Shown: positions 8,162 to 15,155 of the stretch, piece after piece
Layout of the letters: each line of letters starts with the position of its first letter
Position numbering within the stretch: the stretch's first letter is position 1
From: CALOCV01 sp942491955
GTDB lineage: Bacteria; Chlamydiota; Chlamydiia; Chlamydiales; CALOCV01
Direction: 5' to 3'
Length of the DNA stretch: 31,155 nt
NCBI GenBank assembly: GCA_942491955.1
Contig: CALOCV010000009.1
Coordinates: 1-31,155 of the forward strand
Made by a program: the position numbers and the translations under genes
Notes under the pieces: generated by a model
What the model was told of the DNA's origin: nothing
The model's database searches: none
What the model saw: the letters and a program-made list of their open reading frames with translations, nothing else

Positions 8162-8327
8162 TAGGGCGTGTCATCAATTGGATGAATTTGTAGATCGTAG
8201 TAGATGATTTGATGATGGATCGTGTGGAAGCCGAAGCAAACTGTAATCCGTTAGCAAGGCTGAACACGATTTATCGTCAAATTAGATACCGTGAGATGCA
8301 CTTTTAGACGATTGATGACACGCCCTA
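8162..8327. repeat. Family II short inverted-repeat element, long copy
   Basis: A 166-bp element bounded by TAGGGCGTGTCATCAAT and its inverse ATTGATGACACGCCCTA. Reverse-complemented, its right-hand 40 bases align with the left part of the short copy at 29631-29692 (shared blocks CTAAAA, TGCATCTCA and ATCT). The central 100 bases are unlike the short copy and contain no recognisable transposase. The terminal TA on the right forms part of the TAG stop of the 137-residue gene, and the left end extends the glycosyltransferase frame. Confidence 0.8.
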
Positions 8328-8738
8328 CATCTCTAGCCATTTTTTACGTGAACCCAGAGTTCTCCCCCGCATTTGTTTCGCTTTTTTTTTCTTTTTCTTG
8401 AGTTTCATCTGTTCTTCTTTCTCTTTTCCAATCTTCTCCCAAAGTTTTTCTTTTTGCATTTTCCGCTCTTCTTGGATGTTTTTCCATTGTTCTTCTGTAA
8501 AATAGGTCGGATCATTTAGAAAACGCGCCAACTCATCCGTTGACATCCCTTGTTGCTCAAAAGCAGCGTGGAGAGAATCCGATAATTCGTCATGTAGGTC
8601 GGACATCCGTTGCAACATTTTCTCCACCTCCTCATCCGTTAAGGAGGGAAGAGTTTCTTTCTGCTGTTGTTTTTCCACTCTCCTTTTGGGTGGAGGAGAA
8701 TGAAAGATATTAAAAGATTCTTCTTCCGGCATATCCAT
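8325..8738 (-). CDS. Small charged protein of unknown function
   Basis: 137 residues, no signal peptide or membrane segment. The N-terminal part is acidic and proline-containing (MPEEESFNIFHSPPPKRR). The middle is helical and Gln/Glu/Asp-rich (LTDEEVEKMLQRMSDLHDEL, then DELARFLNDPTYFTEEQW), with likely coiled-coil character. The C-terminus is strongly basic with a run of Lys and ends GSRKKWLEM. It lies divergent from greA and in the same neighbourhood as nqrA; in Chlamydia a small unknown gene (CT635) sits between nqrA and greA, so orthology is plausible but is inferred from position only. The stop codon TAG coincides with the edge of a family II repeat. Confidence 0.65.
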   Translation of the reverse strand: MDMPEEESFNIFHSPPPKRRVEKQQQKETLPSLTDEEVEKMLQRMSDLHDELSDSLHAAFEQQGMSTDELARFLNDPTYFTEEQWKNIQEERKMQKEKLWEKIGKEKEEQMKLKKKKKKAKQMRGRTLGSRKKWLEM

Positions 8739-8834
8739 TGCGTAGCAAAAATAGAAAAAAAAAGGAACAAGATGATCGGGAAGTGGGATTTTTTTTTTTC
8801 AGTACGACCAGGAGGACAAACCGTTCATGAAGAC

Positions 8835-8863
8835 TTGTTTTTTATGAAAATGAAAGTTATACT
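8835..8863 (+). promoter_or_regulatory. Predicted promoter of the greA-rdgB-NYN operon
   Basis: TTGTTT (8835-8840) and TATACT (8858-8863) are separated by exactly 17 bases. Initiation would fall near 8870, followed by AGAGAG (8879-8884) as a modest ribosome-binding site before the greA ATG at 8893. Confidence 0.55.
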
Positions 8864-8892
8864 CTTTGCAAAACAATTAGAGAGATGTTTTT

Positions 8893-11061
8893 ATGGCTTA
8901 TTTGCGAGAATTCGGAAGACAAATTGAAGAAAAAAATTTCTCCAAAATCCTCATCCTTTGGGAAGAATATTGTATCAATGATCAAGTCAATCCCACCGAA
9001 TTCTTACAAATCCTTGATATCATGGCTTCATCCGAATTTGCCGCTCCTTTTGGCAAAGTCATCGAAAACGCACTCCCCCTTTGGAATCTTGTCACCGACC
9101 AAGAGATGTCCTACCGCATTTTCCGCCGGATGATCGATCTACAAACGACCCAGTCATCGACTCTTGCAGAAGAAGCGGAAAAGCAATTGCATGAGCGATA
9201 CGGTGAAGATACCGATTATGCAAAACGCCTTCGTTGGATCGGTCTTCGCGAAAAAACGGATTTCCAAGGTGCTATTTCTTACTACGAGCTCCTCCGCCAT
9301 ATGAAAAAAGGGAATTTTGTCTTTCATAAAGGGGGGTGGGGTACTGGAGAGATCATGGATGTCTCGGATTTACGAGAGCATCTTCTGATCGAATTTGAGA
9401 ATGTCGCTGGAGCGAAAGATTTTTCCTTTAAAAACGCCTTGAAAACACTCGAGCCCCTTTCTAATGACCATTTTCTTGCTCGCCGTTTTGGCAATCCCGA
9501 TGCTTTGGAAGAAGAGGCTAAAGCCGATCCCACAAAAATTATTTCCCTCCTTCTTCAGGATTTGGGACCAAAAACAGCGACGGAGATCAAAGACGAGATG
9601 TGTGAATTCGTCATTCCTACTAATGAATGGGCAAAATGGTGGCAAGGAGCCAGAAGCCGTCTCAAAAAAGACCGACTCATTGAAGTCCCCTCCTCTCTTA
9701 GTGCTCCTTTTGTCTTACGCAATACAGAGATAACACAAGAAGAGCTGGTCACAAAAACATTAAAAGGGAAAAAAAGCATTTCCGATAAAATCAATGCTCT
9801 CTACATCCTTCTTCGCGACTATCCCGATGTTCTTCGCAACCCGTCCCAAAAGGAATTTATTGCTGAAACGCTGATTACTATCACCCCTTCCGCTTTGTTT
9901 TCGGAAAAACTCCAAATTGCCCTCCTTCTTGAAACCTATTTTGATAGAAAAGAAGAAGGGTTGGTTCTTGAGCAACTCCTTCTTGAAAATCAAGAGGAAC
10001 TTCCCAAGGCCCTTCATCACATTCATATTCTTGCCCTACGAAAACGCATTCTTGGATATATACAAAAAACCATTCCCGATTGGTTTCCCCTTTTTCTCCA
10101 GCATCTCCTTCGAACAAAGCAAAATTTCATCAAAGACTATCTTTTTGAGGAACTTCTTCTTGCTGAGAAACGAGAAATCCTTGAAAAAGAGATCGACCAA
10201 TGGGCCATCGCTCCGACGAAGAATCCTGAAACGACCATTTGGTATTTCCAAAAAATTGCGGGCAAACCTGCGAATTCTCTTCCCTATACCCATCCCGAAG
10301 GGCAATGTCGTTTTTTCGAAGCGTTTCTCATTGTGTTTAGCTATCTGGAAGAGAAGAGCGATTACCGCGATGCAATAAAAAAGATGTATAACGCTGTTAC
10401 TGCCAACCAATACAAGCTTGTTCGAACGATTTTGAAAGAGAGTGACATTGCTTTTGCAAAAGAATTTCTTCTTCTCATTGCCAAGTGCAGTACGTTCACA
10501 CGACACGATATCAAAATTCTCCACTCGCTAGCTGAGGTCGCTCATACATATCTTAAAAGGGCAAAAAACCAAGCCCATTCGTTGAAAGCGCACGAGAATT
10601 TTCTTTGGACGACGGAAGAGGGGTATTTACAAACACAAGGCAAAGTGCAGCATTTGGGTACTGTAGAAGTGGTTGATAATGCAAAAGAAATCGAAGCTGC
10701 GAGAGCGCTCGGTGATTTGCGCGAAAATGCCGAATATAAATTTGCATTAGAACGACGATCACGCATCCAAAGTGAACTGAAAAACCTCTCTCAGCAGTTA
10801 CAAAAAGCACGTATTTTAACTAAGGATGATGTCTCGACGAACAACATCGACGTAGGTTCTGTAGTCGAGATTGAAGACTTGCAAGGAAATCGGCTCCGCT
10901 ATACGATCCTAGGACCGTGGGATGCCAATGTGGATAAAAACATCCTCTCTTTCCAGTCAAAGCTTGCCGAAGCGATGATTGGACGCAAGAAAGGGGAAAA
11001 ATTCTCTTTCCGCACGGAAGAATACCACGTTGTCGGCATCAGTAGTTATTTTGATCAATAG
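8893..11061 (+). CDS. greA: Transcription elongation factor GreA, long chlamydial form
   Basis: GreA enters the RNA polymerase secondary channel and stimulates cleavage of backtracked RNA. The C-terminal 165 residues are a full GreA. The coiled-coil domain carries the signature ARALGDLRENAEYKFA, with the acidic tip residues that hold the catalytic metal. The FKBP-like domain follows, ending VGSVVEIEDLQGNRLRYTIL...GKKGEKFSF. In front lie about 550 mostly helical residues with no catalytic motif I recognise. This fusion (total about 715 residues) is characteristic of Chlamydiota and some related bacteria, whereas GreA elsewhere is about 158 residues. The ATG at 8893 has a modest purine-rich ribosome-binding site. 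rdgB follows 8 bases after the stop, making it the first gene of an operon. Confidence 0.95.
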   Translation: MAYLREFGRQIEEKNFSKILILWEEYCINDQVNPTEFLQILDIMASSEFAAPFGKVIENALPLWNLVTDQEMSYRIFRRMIDLQTTQSSTLAEEAEKQLHERYGEDTDYAKRLRWIGLREKTDFQGAISYYELLRHMKKGNFVFHKGGWGTGEIMDVSDLREHLLIEFENVAGAKDFSFKNALKTLEPLSNDHFLARRFGNPDALEEEAKADPTKIISLLLQDLGPKTATEIKDEMCEFVIPTNEWAKWWQGARSRLKKDRLIEVPSSLSAPFVLRNTEITQEELVTKTLKGKKSISDKINALYILLRDYPDVLRNPSQKEFIAETLITITPSALFSEKLQIALLLETYFDRKEEGLVLEQLLLENQEELPKALHHIHILALRKRILGYIQKTIPDWFPLFLQHLLRTKQNFIKDYLFEELLLAEKREILEKEIDQWAIAPTKNPETTIWYFQKIAGKPANSLPYTHPEGQCRFFEAFLIVFSYLEEKSDYRDAIKKMYNAVTANQYKLVRTILKESDIAFAKEFLLLIAKCSTFTRHDIKILHSLAEVAHTYLKRAKNQAHSLKAHENFLWTTEEGYLQTQGKVQHLGTVEVVDNAKEIEAARALGDLRENAEYKFALERRSRIQSELKNLSQQLQKARILTKDDVSTNNIDVGSVVEIEDLQGNRLRYTILGPWDANVDKNILSFQSKLAEAMIGRKKGEKFSFRTEEYHVVGISSYFDQ

Positions 11062-11069
11062 GATAGAAT

Positions 11070-11675
11070 GTGATCGAGCTTGTGATTGCTACCCGAAATA
11101 TGCAAGTGTTTCGCGAACTGAAGTCGATGATTTCTCTAAAAGAGTGGGATGTATTCTCTTTACATACATTCCCCAACTTTTCTTTTCCTCCTCTTGTTGG
11201 AAAATCTTTTGAGGAGAGAGCTTTGGAAAAGGCGCGTTTCGCCGCGCAAGAACTAGATTGTTGGGTTATTGCTGATGATTCAGGGTTGGTCGTCCCCTCT
11301 TTAGCAGAAGAGTCTACTATCCATTGCGAATCCTATGAAGGCGAGGCAAGATCGGATCTTGACCATCGGAAAAAACTTTTAGAAAAGATAAAAGATTTTC
11401 CGGAGTTTAAACGTTCTGCTTCTTATCAATGTGCTTTAGCTCTTGCGCATCCCGATGGTACGGAAAAAGTCGTCACAGGAATCTGTGAAGGGACGATCTT
11501 GGTCGAAGAAAAAGGAAGCCAAGGATTTGGTTTCGACGCTCTTTTTTTGGAGCATGGTTACAATCAAACCTATGCTCAGCTCTCTGACGAGACAAAAAAC
11601 CGCATTTCCCATCGACGCAAAGCGTTTGATAAGCTGCTATTGGGGTCAGGCCTGACATTCGGACATTTGTGCTAA
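11070..11675 (+). CDS. rdgB: dITP/XTP pyrophosphatase (RdgB/HAM1 family)
   Basis: The enzyme hydrolyses dITP, ITP and XTP to monophosphates, keeping deaminated purines out of DNA and RNA. Translation starts at GTG 11070 (an overlapping ATG runs straight into TGA), with AGGA upstream. Visible motifs are the catalytic-metal stretch IADDSGLVVPSL (67-78), GFGFDALF (152-159) and the purine-binding SHRRKAF (180-186). Two departures stand out. The N-terminal T-x-N-x-x-K motif reads TRNMQV, so the usual lysine is Val13, and the GVxSARYAG segment is replaced by TIHCESYEGEA. The last 11 residues (LGSGLTFGHLC) are encoded by the left arm of the 11638-11711 hairpin, and its loop supplies the stop. Confidence 0.87.
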   Translation: MIELVIATRNMQVFRELKSMISLKEWDVFSLHTFPNFSFPPLVGKSFEERALEKARFAAQELDCWVIADDSGLVVPSLAEESTIHCESYEGEARSDLDHRKKLLEKIKDFPEFKRSASYQCALALAHPDGTEKVVTGICEGTILVEEKGSQGFGFDALFLEHGYNQTYAQLSDETKNRISHRRKAFDKLLLGSGLTFGHLC

Positions 11676-11711
11676 TGCGCAAATGTCCGAATGTCAGGCC
11701 TGACCCCAATA
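11638..11711. repeat. Perfect 32-bp inverted repeat with the rdgB stop and NYN start in its loop
   Basis: The left arm 11638-11669 (TATTGGGGTCAGGCCTGACA onward) is the exact reverse complement of 11680-11711. The 10-base centre TGCTAATGCG can add three more pairs (one G-U), leaving TAAT at the tip. Within the centre, TAATG holds both the TAA stop of rdgB and the ATG of the next gene. The GGGGTCAGGCCTGACAT core resembles dispersed palindromes associated in other genomes with IS200-like (REP-associated) tyrosine transposases; that resemblance is from memory. No second copy lies in this window. Confidence 0.93.
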
Positions 11712-12172
11712 CCTACTTTGTTGATGGATACAATGTTCTTTTGTCCCAAGAAGAGTGGGACGAACCGATTCGATGGGATCGGGAAGCTTTAATTCGTTCT
11801 TTGAATGCGTTTGCAGAAACAACGCATCTTTCTATTATTGTCGTCTTTGATGCCTATCGCACCGTTGAAGACGAGCATCGTAGCCACTACCGATCTGTTG
11901 AAGTTGTCTTTACTGAACACGGGGAAAGTGCGGATCAGTATATTCTTCGAGAAGTCGATCGGATGTCTCATCCTGCAACAATGACTGTCGTGACTAATGA
12001 TCGCTTCCTTGCTCGACAAGTAAAAGAGACAGGAGCCCACCACAAAACGGTCAAAACCTTCTTCTCTTTCCTCCAAAAAAAGCAAAATAGAGGGAAACAA
12101 GAAGAAGAAAAACCCATTGCATTGTCTGATGCCGATCATCAAAGATGGTTGGATATTTTTACAGAACGTTAG
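11675..12172 (+). CDS. YacP-like NYN-domain ribonuclease
   Basis: A 165-residue protein of the YacP/Rae1 branch of the NYN (PIN-like) nucleases. Motifs are YFVDGYNVLL (metal-binding Asp, residues 14-23), IIVVFDAYR (about 56-64), the acidic GESADQYILREVDR (about 88-101) and VVTNDRFLARQ (about 107-117). B. subtilis Rae1 cleaves mRNA in the ribosome A site; whether this protein does so is unknown. The ATG at 11675 overlaps the rdgB TAA as TAATG; an in-frame GTG at 11669 also lies in the palindrome. The first 14 or so residues (MRKCPNVRPDPN) are encoded by the right hairpin arm and are not part of the fold, which suggests that the element replaced the original start. The C-terminus is Lys/Glu-rich. 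Confidence 0.83.
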   Translation: MRKCPNVRPDPNTYFVDGYNVLLSQEEWDEPIRWDREALIRSLNAFAETTHLSIIVVFDAYRTVEDEHRSHYRSVEVVFTEHGESADQYILREVDRMSHPATMTVVTNDRFLARQVKETGAHHKTVKTFFSFLQKKQNRGKQEEEKPIALSDADHQRWLDIFTER

Positions 12173-12185
12173 ACAGTGTGTGCAA

Positions 12186-12594
12186 ATGTGTTCTAATACC
12201 AATGAAAACAATGTCCATGAAATAGATATGCAAGAAATTATAGAAAATGCATCGGAGAGAGAGAGAATCGCTCAAACTGAGTTCTTTTCCCCTGAAAAAA
12301 GCATCATCCTATTGCTTCACAAAGAGTAATACCAATTCCGGTAAGAAAATGCATAAAGTGGTTTCAGGATTTTTTTGCGAAATTTGTTTTGGAGATCGCA
12401 GCAAACTCTTATGAGTTTGCAAGATAGAAAAACAGATTGCGCAAAGAAGGATGAAGATCAATTTGTGCACTTTCTTACCGGAATTGGTATAAGAGAAGCC
12501 GTGCAACAGTTTGCGAATGACTTGATTGATTTGGGTATTGCTGTGTTTGAAGATTTGAGAGATGTCATCAATTATTATCTAGGCTAGCGTAATC
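12186..12594 (+). pseudogene. Possible small gene interrupted by a family I repeat
   Basis: This stretch between the NYN gene and the next signal-peptide ORF has two protein-like pieces. The first ends NVHEIDMQEIIENASERERI, then AQTEFFSPEKSIILLLHKE, and stops at the TAA that opens the repeat (12327). The second resumes after the repeat as IREAVQQFANDLIDLGIAVF, followed by EDLRDVINYYLG and a stop at about 12585. Removing the repeat does not join the frames cleanly, so a second mutation, or two unrelated fragments, must be assumed. No homologue is recognised. The boundaries are approximate. Confidence 0.3.
12327..12492. repeat. Family I MITE-like inverted-repeat element, copy 2
   Basis: A 166-bp element with terminal inverted repeats ACCAATTCCGGTAAGAAA / TTTCTTACCGGAATTGGT and flanking TA-rich bases (TAATACC...GGTATAA). 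It is in the same orientation as copy 4 (30921-31086), to which it is nearly identical, and inverted relative to copies 1 and 3. The two halves pair with each other around GCAAACTC/GAGTTTGC (one arm here reads GCAAACTCTTATGAGTTTGC). There is no transposase and no reading frame of its own. Confidence 0.93.
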
Positions 12595-12726
12595 ATGAAA
12601 TGGATTCTTTGTTCTTTCTTTTGTTTTTTTTTTGACCTTTGTGCTCAAGTAGAAATCGATTCTGGAATCGATTTTCGCTTCGCACGATATACCTATCGAG
12701 CTCCTTTTGTTAATCCCCCTCCATAA
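12595..12726 (+). pseudogene. Signal-peptide fragment, out of frame with 12707-13528
   Basis: ATG 12595 opens a 43-codon frame: a short signal peptide (MKWILCSFFCFFFDLCA) followed by QVEIDSGIDFRFARYTYRAP, then a stop at 12724. The downstream barrel-like ORF is in the next frame. Omitting one base of the C5 run at 12715-12719 joins them smoothly as ...RAPFVNPLHNGITKFKF..., giving one secreted protein of about 310 residues. A T10 run (12624-12633) inside the signal peptide is a second slippage-prone site. It could be a true frameshift mutation, a phase-variable gene, or a sequencing error. Confidence 0.6.
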
Positions 12727-13528
12727 TGGAATAACAAAATTTAAATTCAACGACGTGCGAATACCTACTCTTTCTTTAGAAATGCGTTGGTATGGGCAAA
12801 AAAAAGGATATGTCCGATGCTCAACAAATATTGGCGCTGTAATAAACGGAACATTCATCGATAAAGACTATTTTTATAACACTCCTCACCAGAAAATGCT
12901 TGCCGTCGAATCTCATTCTCACAGTGGAGATGGGGAATTTTTTGGAATCGATTTCGGGATTGGACGACGATATTCCCCTCTTTCTCCTTCGCTGCATTTC
13001 ATTCCCATGGTAGGTGTATCGTATCGAGAAATCGGATGGACGCTAACAGATGGAAAACAGGTTTTCCACTTCCATGGAGAGAAAGTAAGAAGCATGCTCG
13101 ATCCGTTGGTCAAACAACTCTGTTCATCTTATCAAGTAGAATGGATGACAGGATGGTTGGGATGGGATGCTTATTGGTGGCCCAAGGAAAAAGTTTTTTG
13201 GCGCATGAAAGGAGCTTTGCATATTTTTGTACAGTCTGTAAAAGGATATTGGGACCTTCGCGATTGGCATTGGAGAGAGAGATTTCCAGGTGGCTCCATC
13301 TTTTTGGAATTATCTCGCTTTTATCAATTCGATGCGTTTCATTTTTTTGGAATCAAATTGGGTTATGAGCAATCGATTTGTGCACAAGATCGCGCCCCTT
13401 TTTTTTATGATGCTCCTATGAATCCGCAAGTCCAGCAAACAACAGAAAAAATAGAGGTTCCTTCTCCCTCTATGCAGTGCACCTGGGAAAGCATTACTCT
13501 TTCTCTTTCCATTAGTAGGATATTTTAA
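12707..13528 (+). CDS. Probable outer-membrane or secreted protein (frameshifted at its 5' end)
   Basis: The main body of the broken gene, 273 codons open from TTG 12707, which is probably not a genuine start because the signal peptide lies upstream in another frame. The product alternates aromatic and polar residues (LSLEMRWYGQKKGYVRC, FFGIDFGIGRRYSPLSPSLH, MTGWLGWDAYWW, HFFGIKLGYEQS) and ends with a short hydrophobic beta-strand-like segment SITLSLSISRIF with terminal Phe, as in outer-membrane barrels. No family is recognised. It is bounded on both sides by family I repeat material (12327-12492 and 13537-13580). Confidence 0.55.
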   Translation: MLIPLHNGITKFKFNDVRIPTLSLEMRWYGQKKGYVRCSTNIGAVINGTFIDKDYFYNTPHQKMLAVESHSHSGDGEFFGIDFGIGRRYSPLSPSLHFIPMVGVSYREIGWTLTDGKQVFHFHGEKVRSMLDPLVKQLCSSYQVEWMTGWLGWDAYWWPKEKVFWRMKGALHIFVQSVKGYWDLRDWHWRERFPGGSIFLELSRFYQFDAFHFFGIKLGYEQSICAQDRAPFFYDAPMNPQVQQTTEKIEVPSPSMQCTWESITLSLSISRIF

Positions 13529-13536
13529 ATCTGAGT

Positions 13537-13580
13537 TATACCCATCCTGATAAATGGTATAAGTGTGAAAATTGGTATTA
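13537..13580. repeat. Remnant of family I repeat ends
   Basis: TTATACCCATCCTGATAAAT followed by GGTATAAGTGTGAAAATTGG matches the divergent terminal sequences of copy 1 (TACCCATCCT...TAAA and AAGTGTGAAAATTGG), but with the core missing. It lies in the gap between convergent genes and is probably a deletion relic. Confidence 0.55.
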
Positions 13581-14483
13581 CGAGTGGTCTAGAAAATAGG
13601 TAAGCATCAGAAAAAACCAATTATTTTGTTGAACAATACAATCATGTAGCTCTTCATAGGGAATGTACGATTGCTTCAATGCGATGGTTTCTTGATGGGA
13701 CAAATCAACCGCAAATTCGACTCGGTTGGTAAAACTAAGAGGAAAAATGTGGTGAGAAAAGGAATCTAATCGATACGTGTTCACGCTATTTTCCAAGGAG
13801 ATGTTGTTTAAAACCACCGATTTTTGCTGAAGATCGATTAGCTTTTGGAAGCATTCTGCATTGTAAAATCCATATCCCAATAAAATACCCATCAAGAAAT
13901 GATTATTTCCTATTATTGACAAAAGACTTTTCTTTTCAACAGTTTGAATAAACGAAGAAAAATCGAAAAATTTTCCGAAAACAGGATCGAAAACATCTCT
14001 ATTTTTTGCCACCACTTCACAAAACGCTTTTTTATGAATGATGGTAGGACCTAATACTGGATCTTCCACAAGGAAAATATTGTCATTGGAAAATAGAAAA
14101 GCATGTTTTTTCCATGCCTCCCATTCTTTGGAAAGATTTTTGCTATAGGATTGATAATAGAAATCTTCAATAATCGATTTGATGTCTTGAGGAAAAGAAC
14201 CATGAATTCTTGCCTCTGTACAGAAAGAGAGGGGTTTTATTCCAACGAGCGTATAAAAAAATTCATTGTGGATAAATAAAAAACCAAAAAGTCTTTCCAT
14301 TCTTTGTCGATCTGATTCAGAAATACAAGAAAACTGATTTTCTACATGAAATGCTAATTTCTCCAAATTTGAACACGATGAGAACGTTTCAATACTCTTT
14401 TGATGACATTCTGTGAACAAAGGATTAACGATCCACAAAAAAAAAGAGATAGCTAAGAAACCAACACTTTTTTTCCCTATCAC
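13578..14483 (-). CDS. Secreted protein of unknown function
   Basis: 301 residues starting with a signal peptide (MIGKKSVGFLAISFFLWIVNPLF, cleavage probably near TECHQ). The mature part is aromatic-rich with RMERLFGFLFIHNEFFYTLVGIKPLSF, a pattern I associate with unnamed secreted proteins of amoeba-associated bacteria but cannot assign. Further segments are FLMGILLGYGFYNAECF and a C-terminal FFLMLTYFLDHS. Its ATG overlaps the stop of the upstream 101-residue gene by 4 bases (ATGA), so the two form an operon. It converges with the 12707-13528 gene. Confidence 0.65.
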   Translation of the reverse strand: MIGKKSVGFLAISFFLWIVNPLFTECHQKSIETFSSCSNLEKLAFHVENQFSCISESDRQRMERLFGFLFIHNEFFYTLVGIKPLSFCTEARIHGSFPQDIKSIIEDFYYQSYSKNLSKEWEAWKKHAFLFSNDNIFLVEDPVLGPTIIHKKAFCEVVAKNRDVFDPVFGKFFDFSSFIQTVEKKSLLSIIGNNHFLMGILLGYGFYNAECFQKLIDLQQKSVVLNNISLENSVNTYRLDSFSHHIFPLSFTNRVEFAVDLSHQETIALKQSYIPYEELHDCIVQQNNWFFLMLTYFLDHS

Positions 14484-14785
14484 CGATTCATCTTATTGTT
14501 GTGAGGACAAACAGATGACTGCCAACTTGCATCGTAATAAATTTTACAAGTAGGACAACGAACCGCTTGAATTGCGTCTCGTCGAAAAAATGTTCCTAAA
14601 TCATCGTATTCGTAACCTGTAATGGGTAATAGATCTGAGCCAATCATCAAGAACATATGATCATTACAAGTAGTCAAAATACTTGAATCAAAATAAATTT
14701 TCTCTTCGAGAATATGGAATAGCTCCGATTCTTTAAAAACATCTTCGAGAATTTCACCAAAAATTGATAAGTTTACGCATATCAC
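14480..14785 (-). CDS. Small protein with a Cys-rich, zinc-ribbon-like end
   Basis: 101 residues from GTG 14785. The C-terminus carries C77-P-T-C80 and then C93-P-H95 (C-X2-C-X12-C-X1-H), possibly a metal site. The frame stays open upstream and would encode a hydrophobic lead (LFKYFCSFLVVICVNLSIFG) that looks like a signal peptide, but no ATG, GTG or TTG is available in front of it; only ATT codons follow a GGGAG at about 14822-14826. Either an unusual start is used or the start has been lost. It is coupled by ATGA to the downstream secreted-protein gene. The function is unknown. Confidence 0.55.
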   Translation of the reverse strand: MICVNLSIFGEILEDVFKESELFHILEEKIYFDSSILTTCNDHMFLMIGSDLLPITGYEYDDLGTFFRRDAIQAVRCPTCKIYYDASWQSSVCPHNNKMNR

Positions 14786-15155
14786 AACAAGGAAAGAGCA
14801 AAAATATTTAAATAGAATAATCTCCCATTTTTATCCATTGCATTTGGTAATCAATAATGGCTTGTCAATCAATGAAGTTGATTAGATCGTCTTTTTATGC
14901 ATGTTTTTTGTCAAGATTTTGGGCTGCCTTAATAATAAAAAATCCTTATCTACAAGGAATCATCTCCATTAGCTATTATCGTATAAATTTTTGAAAAATA
15001 AACACAGTGGAAGTAGAGAATAAAAAAACAGGATGAACAAGATAGATAGGATTGTCTTTTCTTATCCTATCGTATCCTGCCCATCCTGTTTTTATTTCAG
15101 AAAATATCGAGCTTTCTGCTAAGGATTCATGATTTTATACTACAAATCTCTTCAC
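14786..15155. other. AT-rich intergenic region
   Basis: About 370 bases without a convincing gene. It holds the upstream region of the 101-residue gene (possible hydrophobic extension up to about 14821) and the large hairpin at 15023-15094. The segment 14830-15020 is AT-rich; nothing else is recognised in it. Confidence 0.6.
15023..15094 (-). terminator. Terminator-like hairpin behind the 15156-17000 gene
   Basis: An outer stem AAAACAGGATG/CATCCTGTTTT (15025-15035 with 15082-15092) encloses an inner stem GATAGGAT/ATCCTATC (15045-15052 with 15064-15071). On the minus strand the hairpin is followed at once by seven T residues, as in a rho-independent terminator, 60 bases after the stop at 15156. 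ACAGGATGAACA-type repeats are widespread in bacteria, so it could also be a dispersed repeat used as a terminator. Confidence 0.6.

Noticed and set aside
8112..8267. N-terminal extension of the CgeB-like glycosyltransferase to 8267
   Set aside because: The extra residues are translated from the family II repeat and non-conserved DNA; the conserved domain starts at Met 8111.
9881..10524. Long antisense ORFs inside greA (minus strand 9881-10117, 10036-10524 and others)
   Set aside because: They lie wholly within the long GreA coding region, lack protein-like motifs and reflect its codon composition.
14830..15020. AT-rich stretch as a replication origin
   Set aside because: No cluster of DnaA boxes and no origin-associated genes were seen.
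15023..15094. The large hairpin as a mobile element
   Set aside because: There is no second copy in the window, and its position and T-run fit a terminator of the upstream minus-strand gene.
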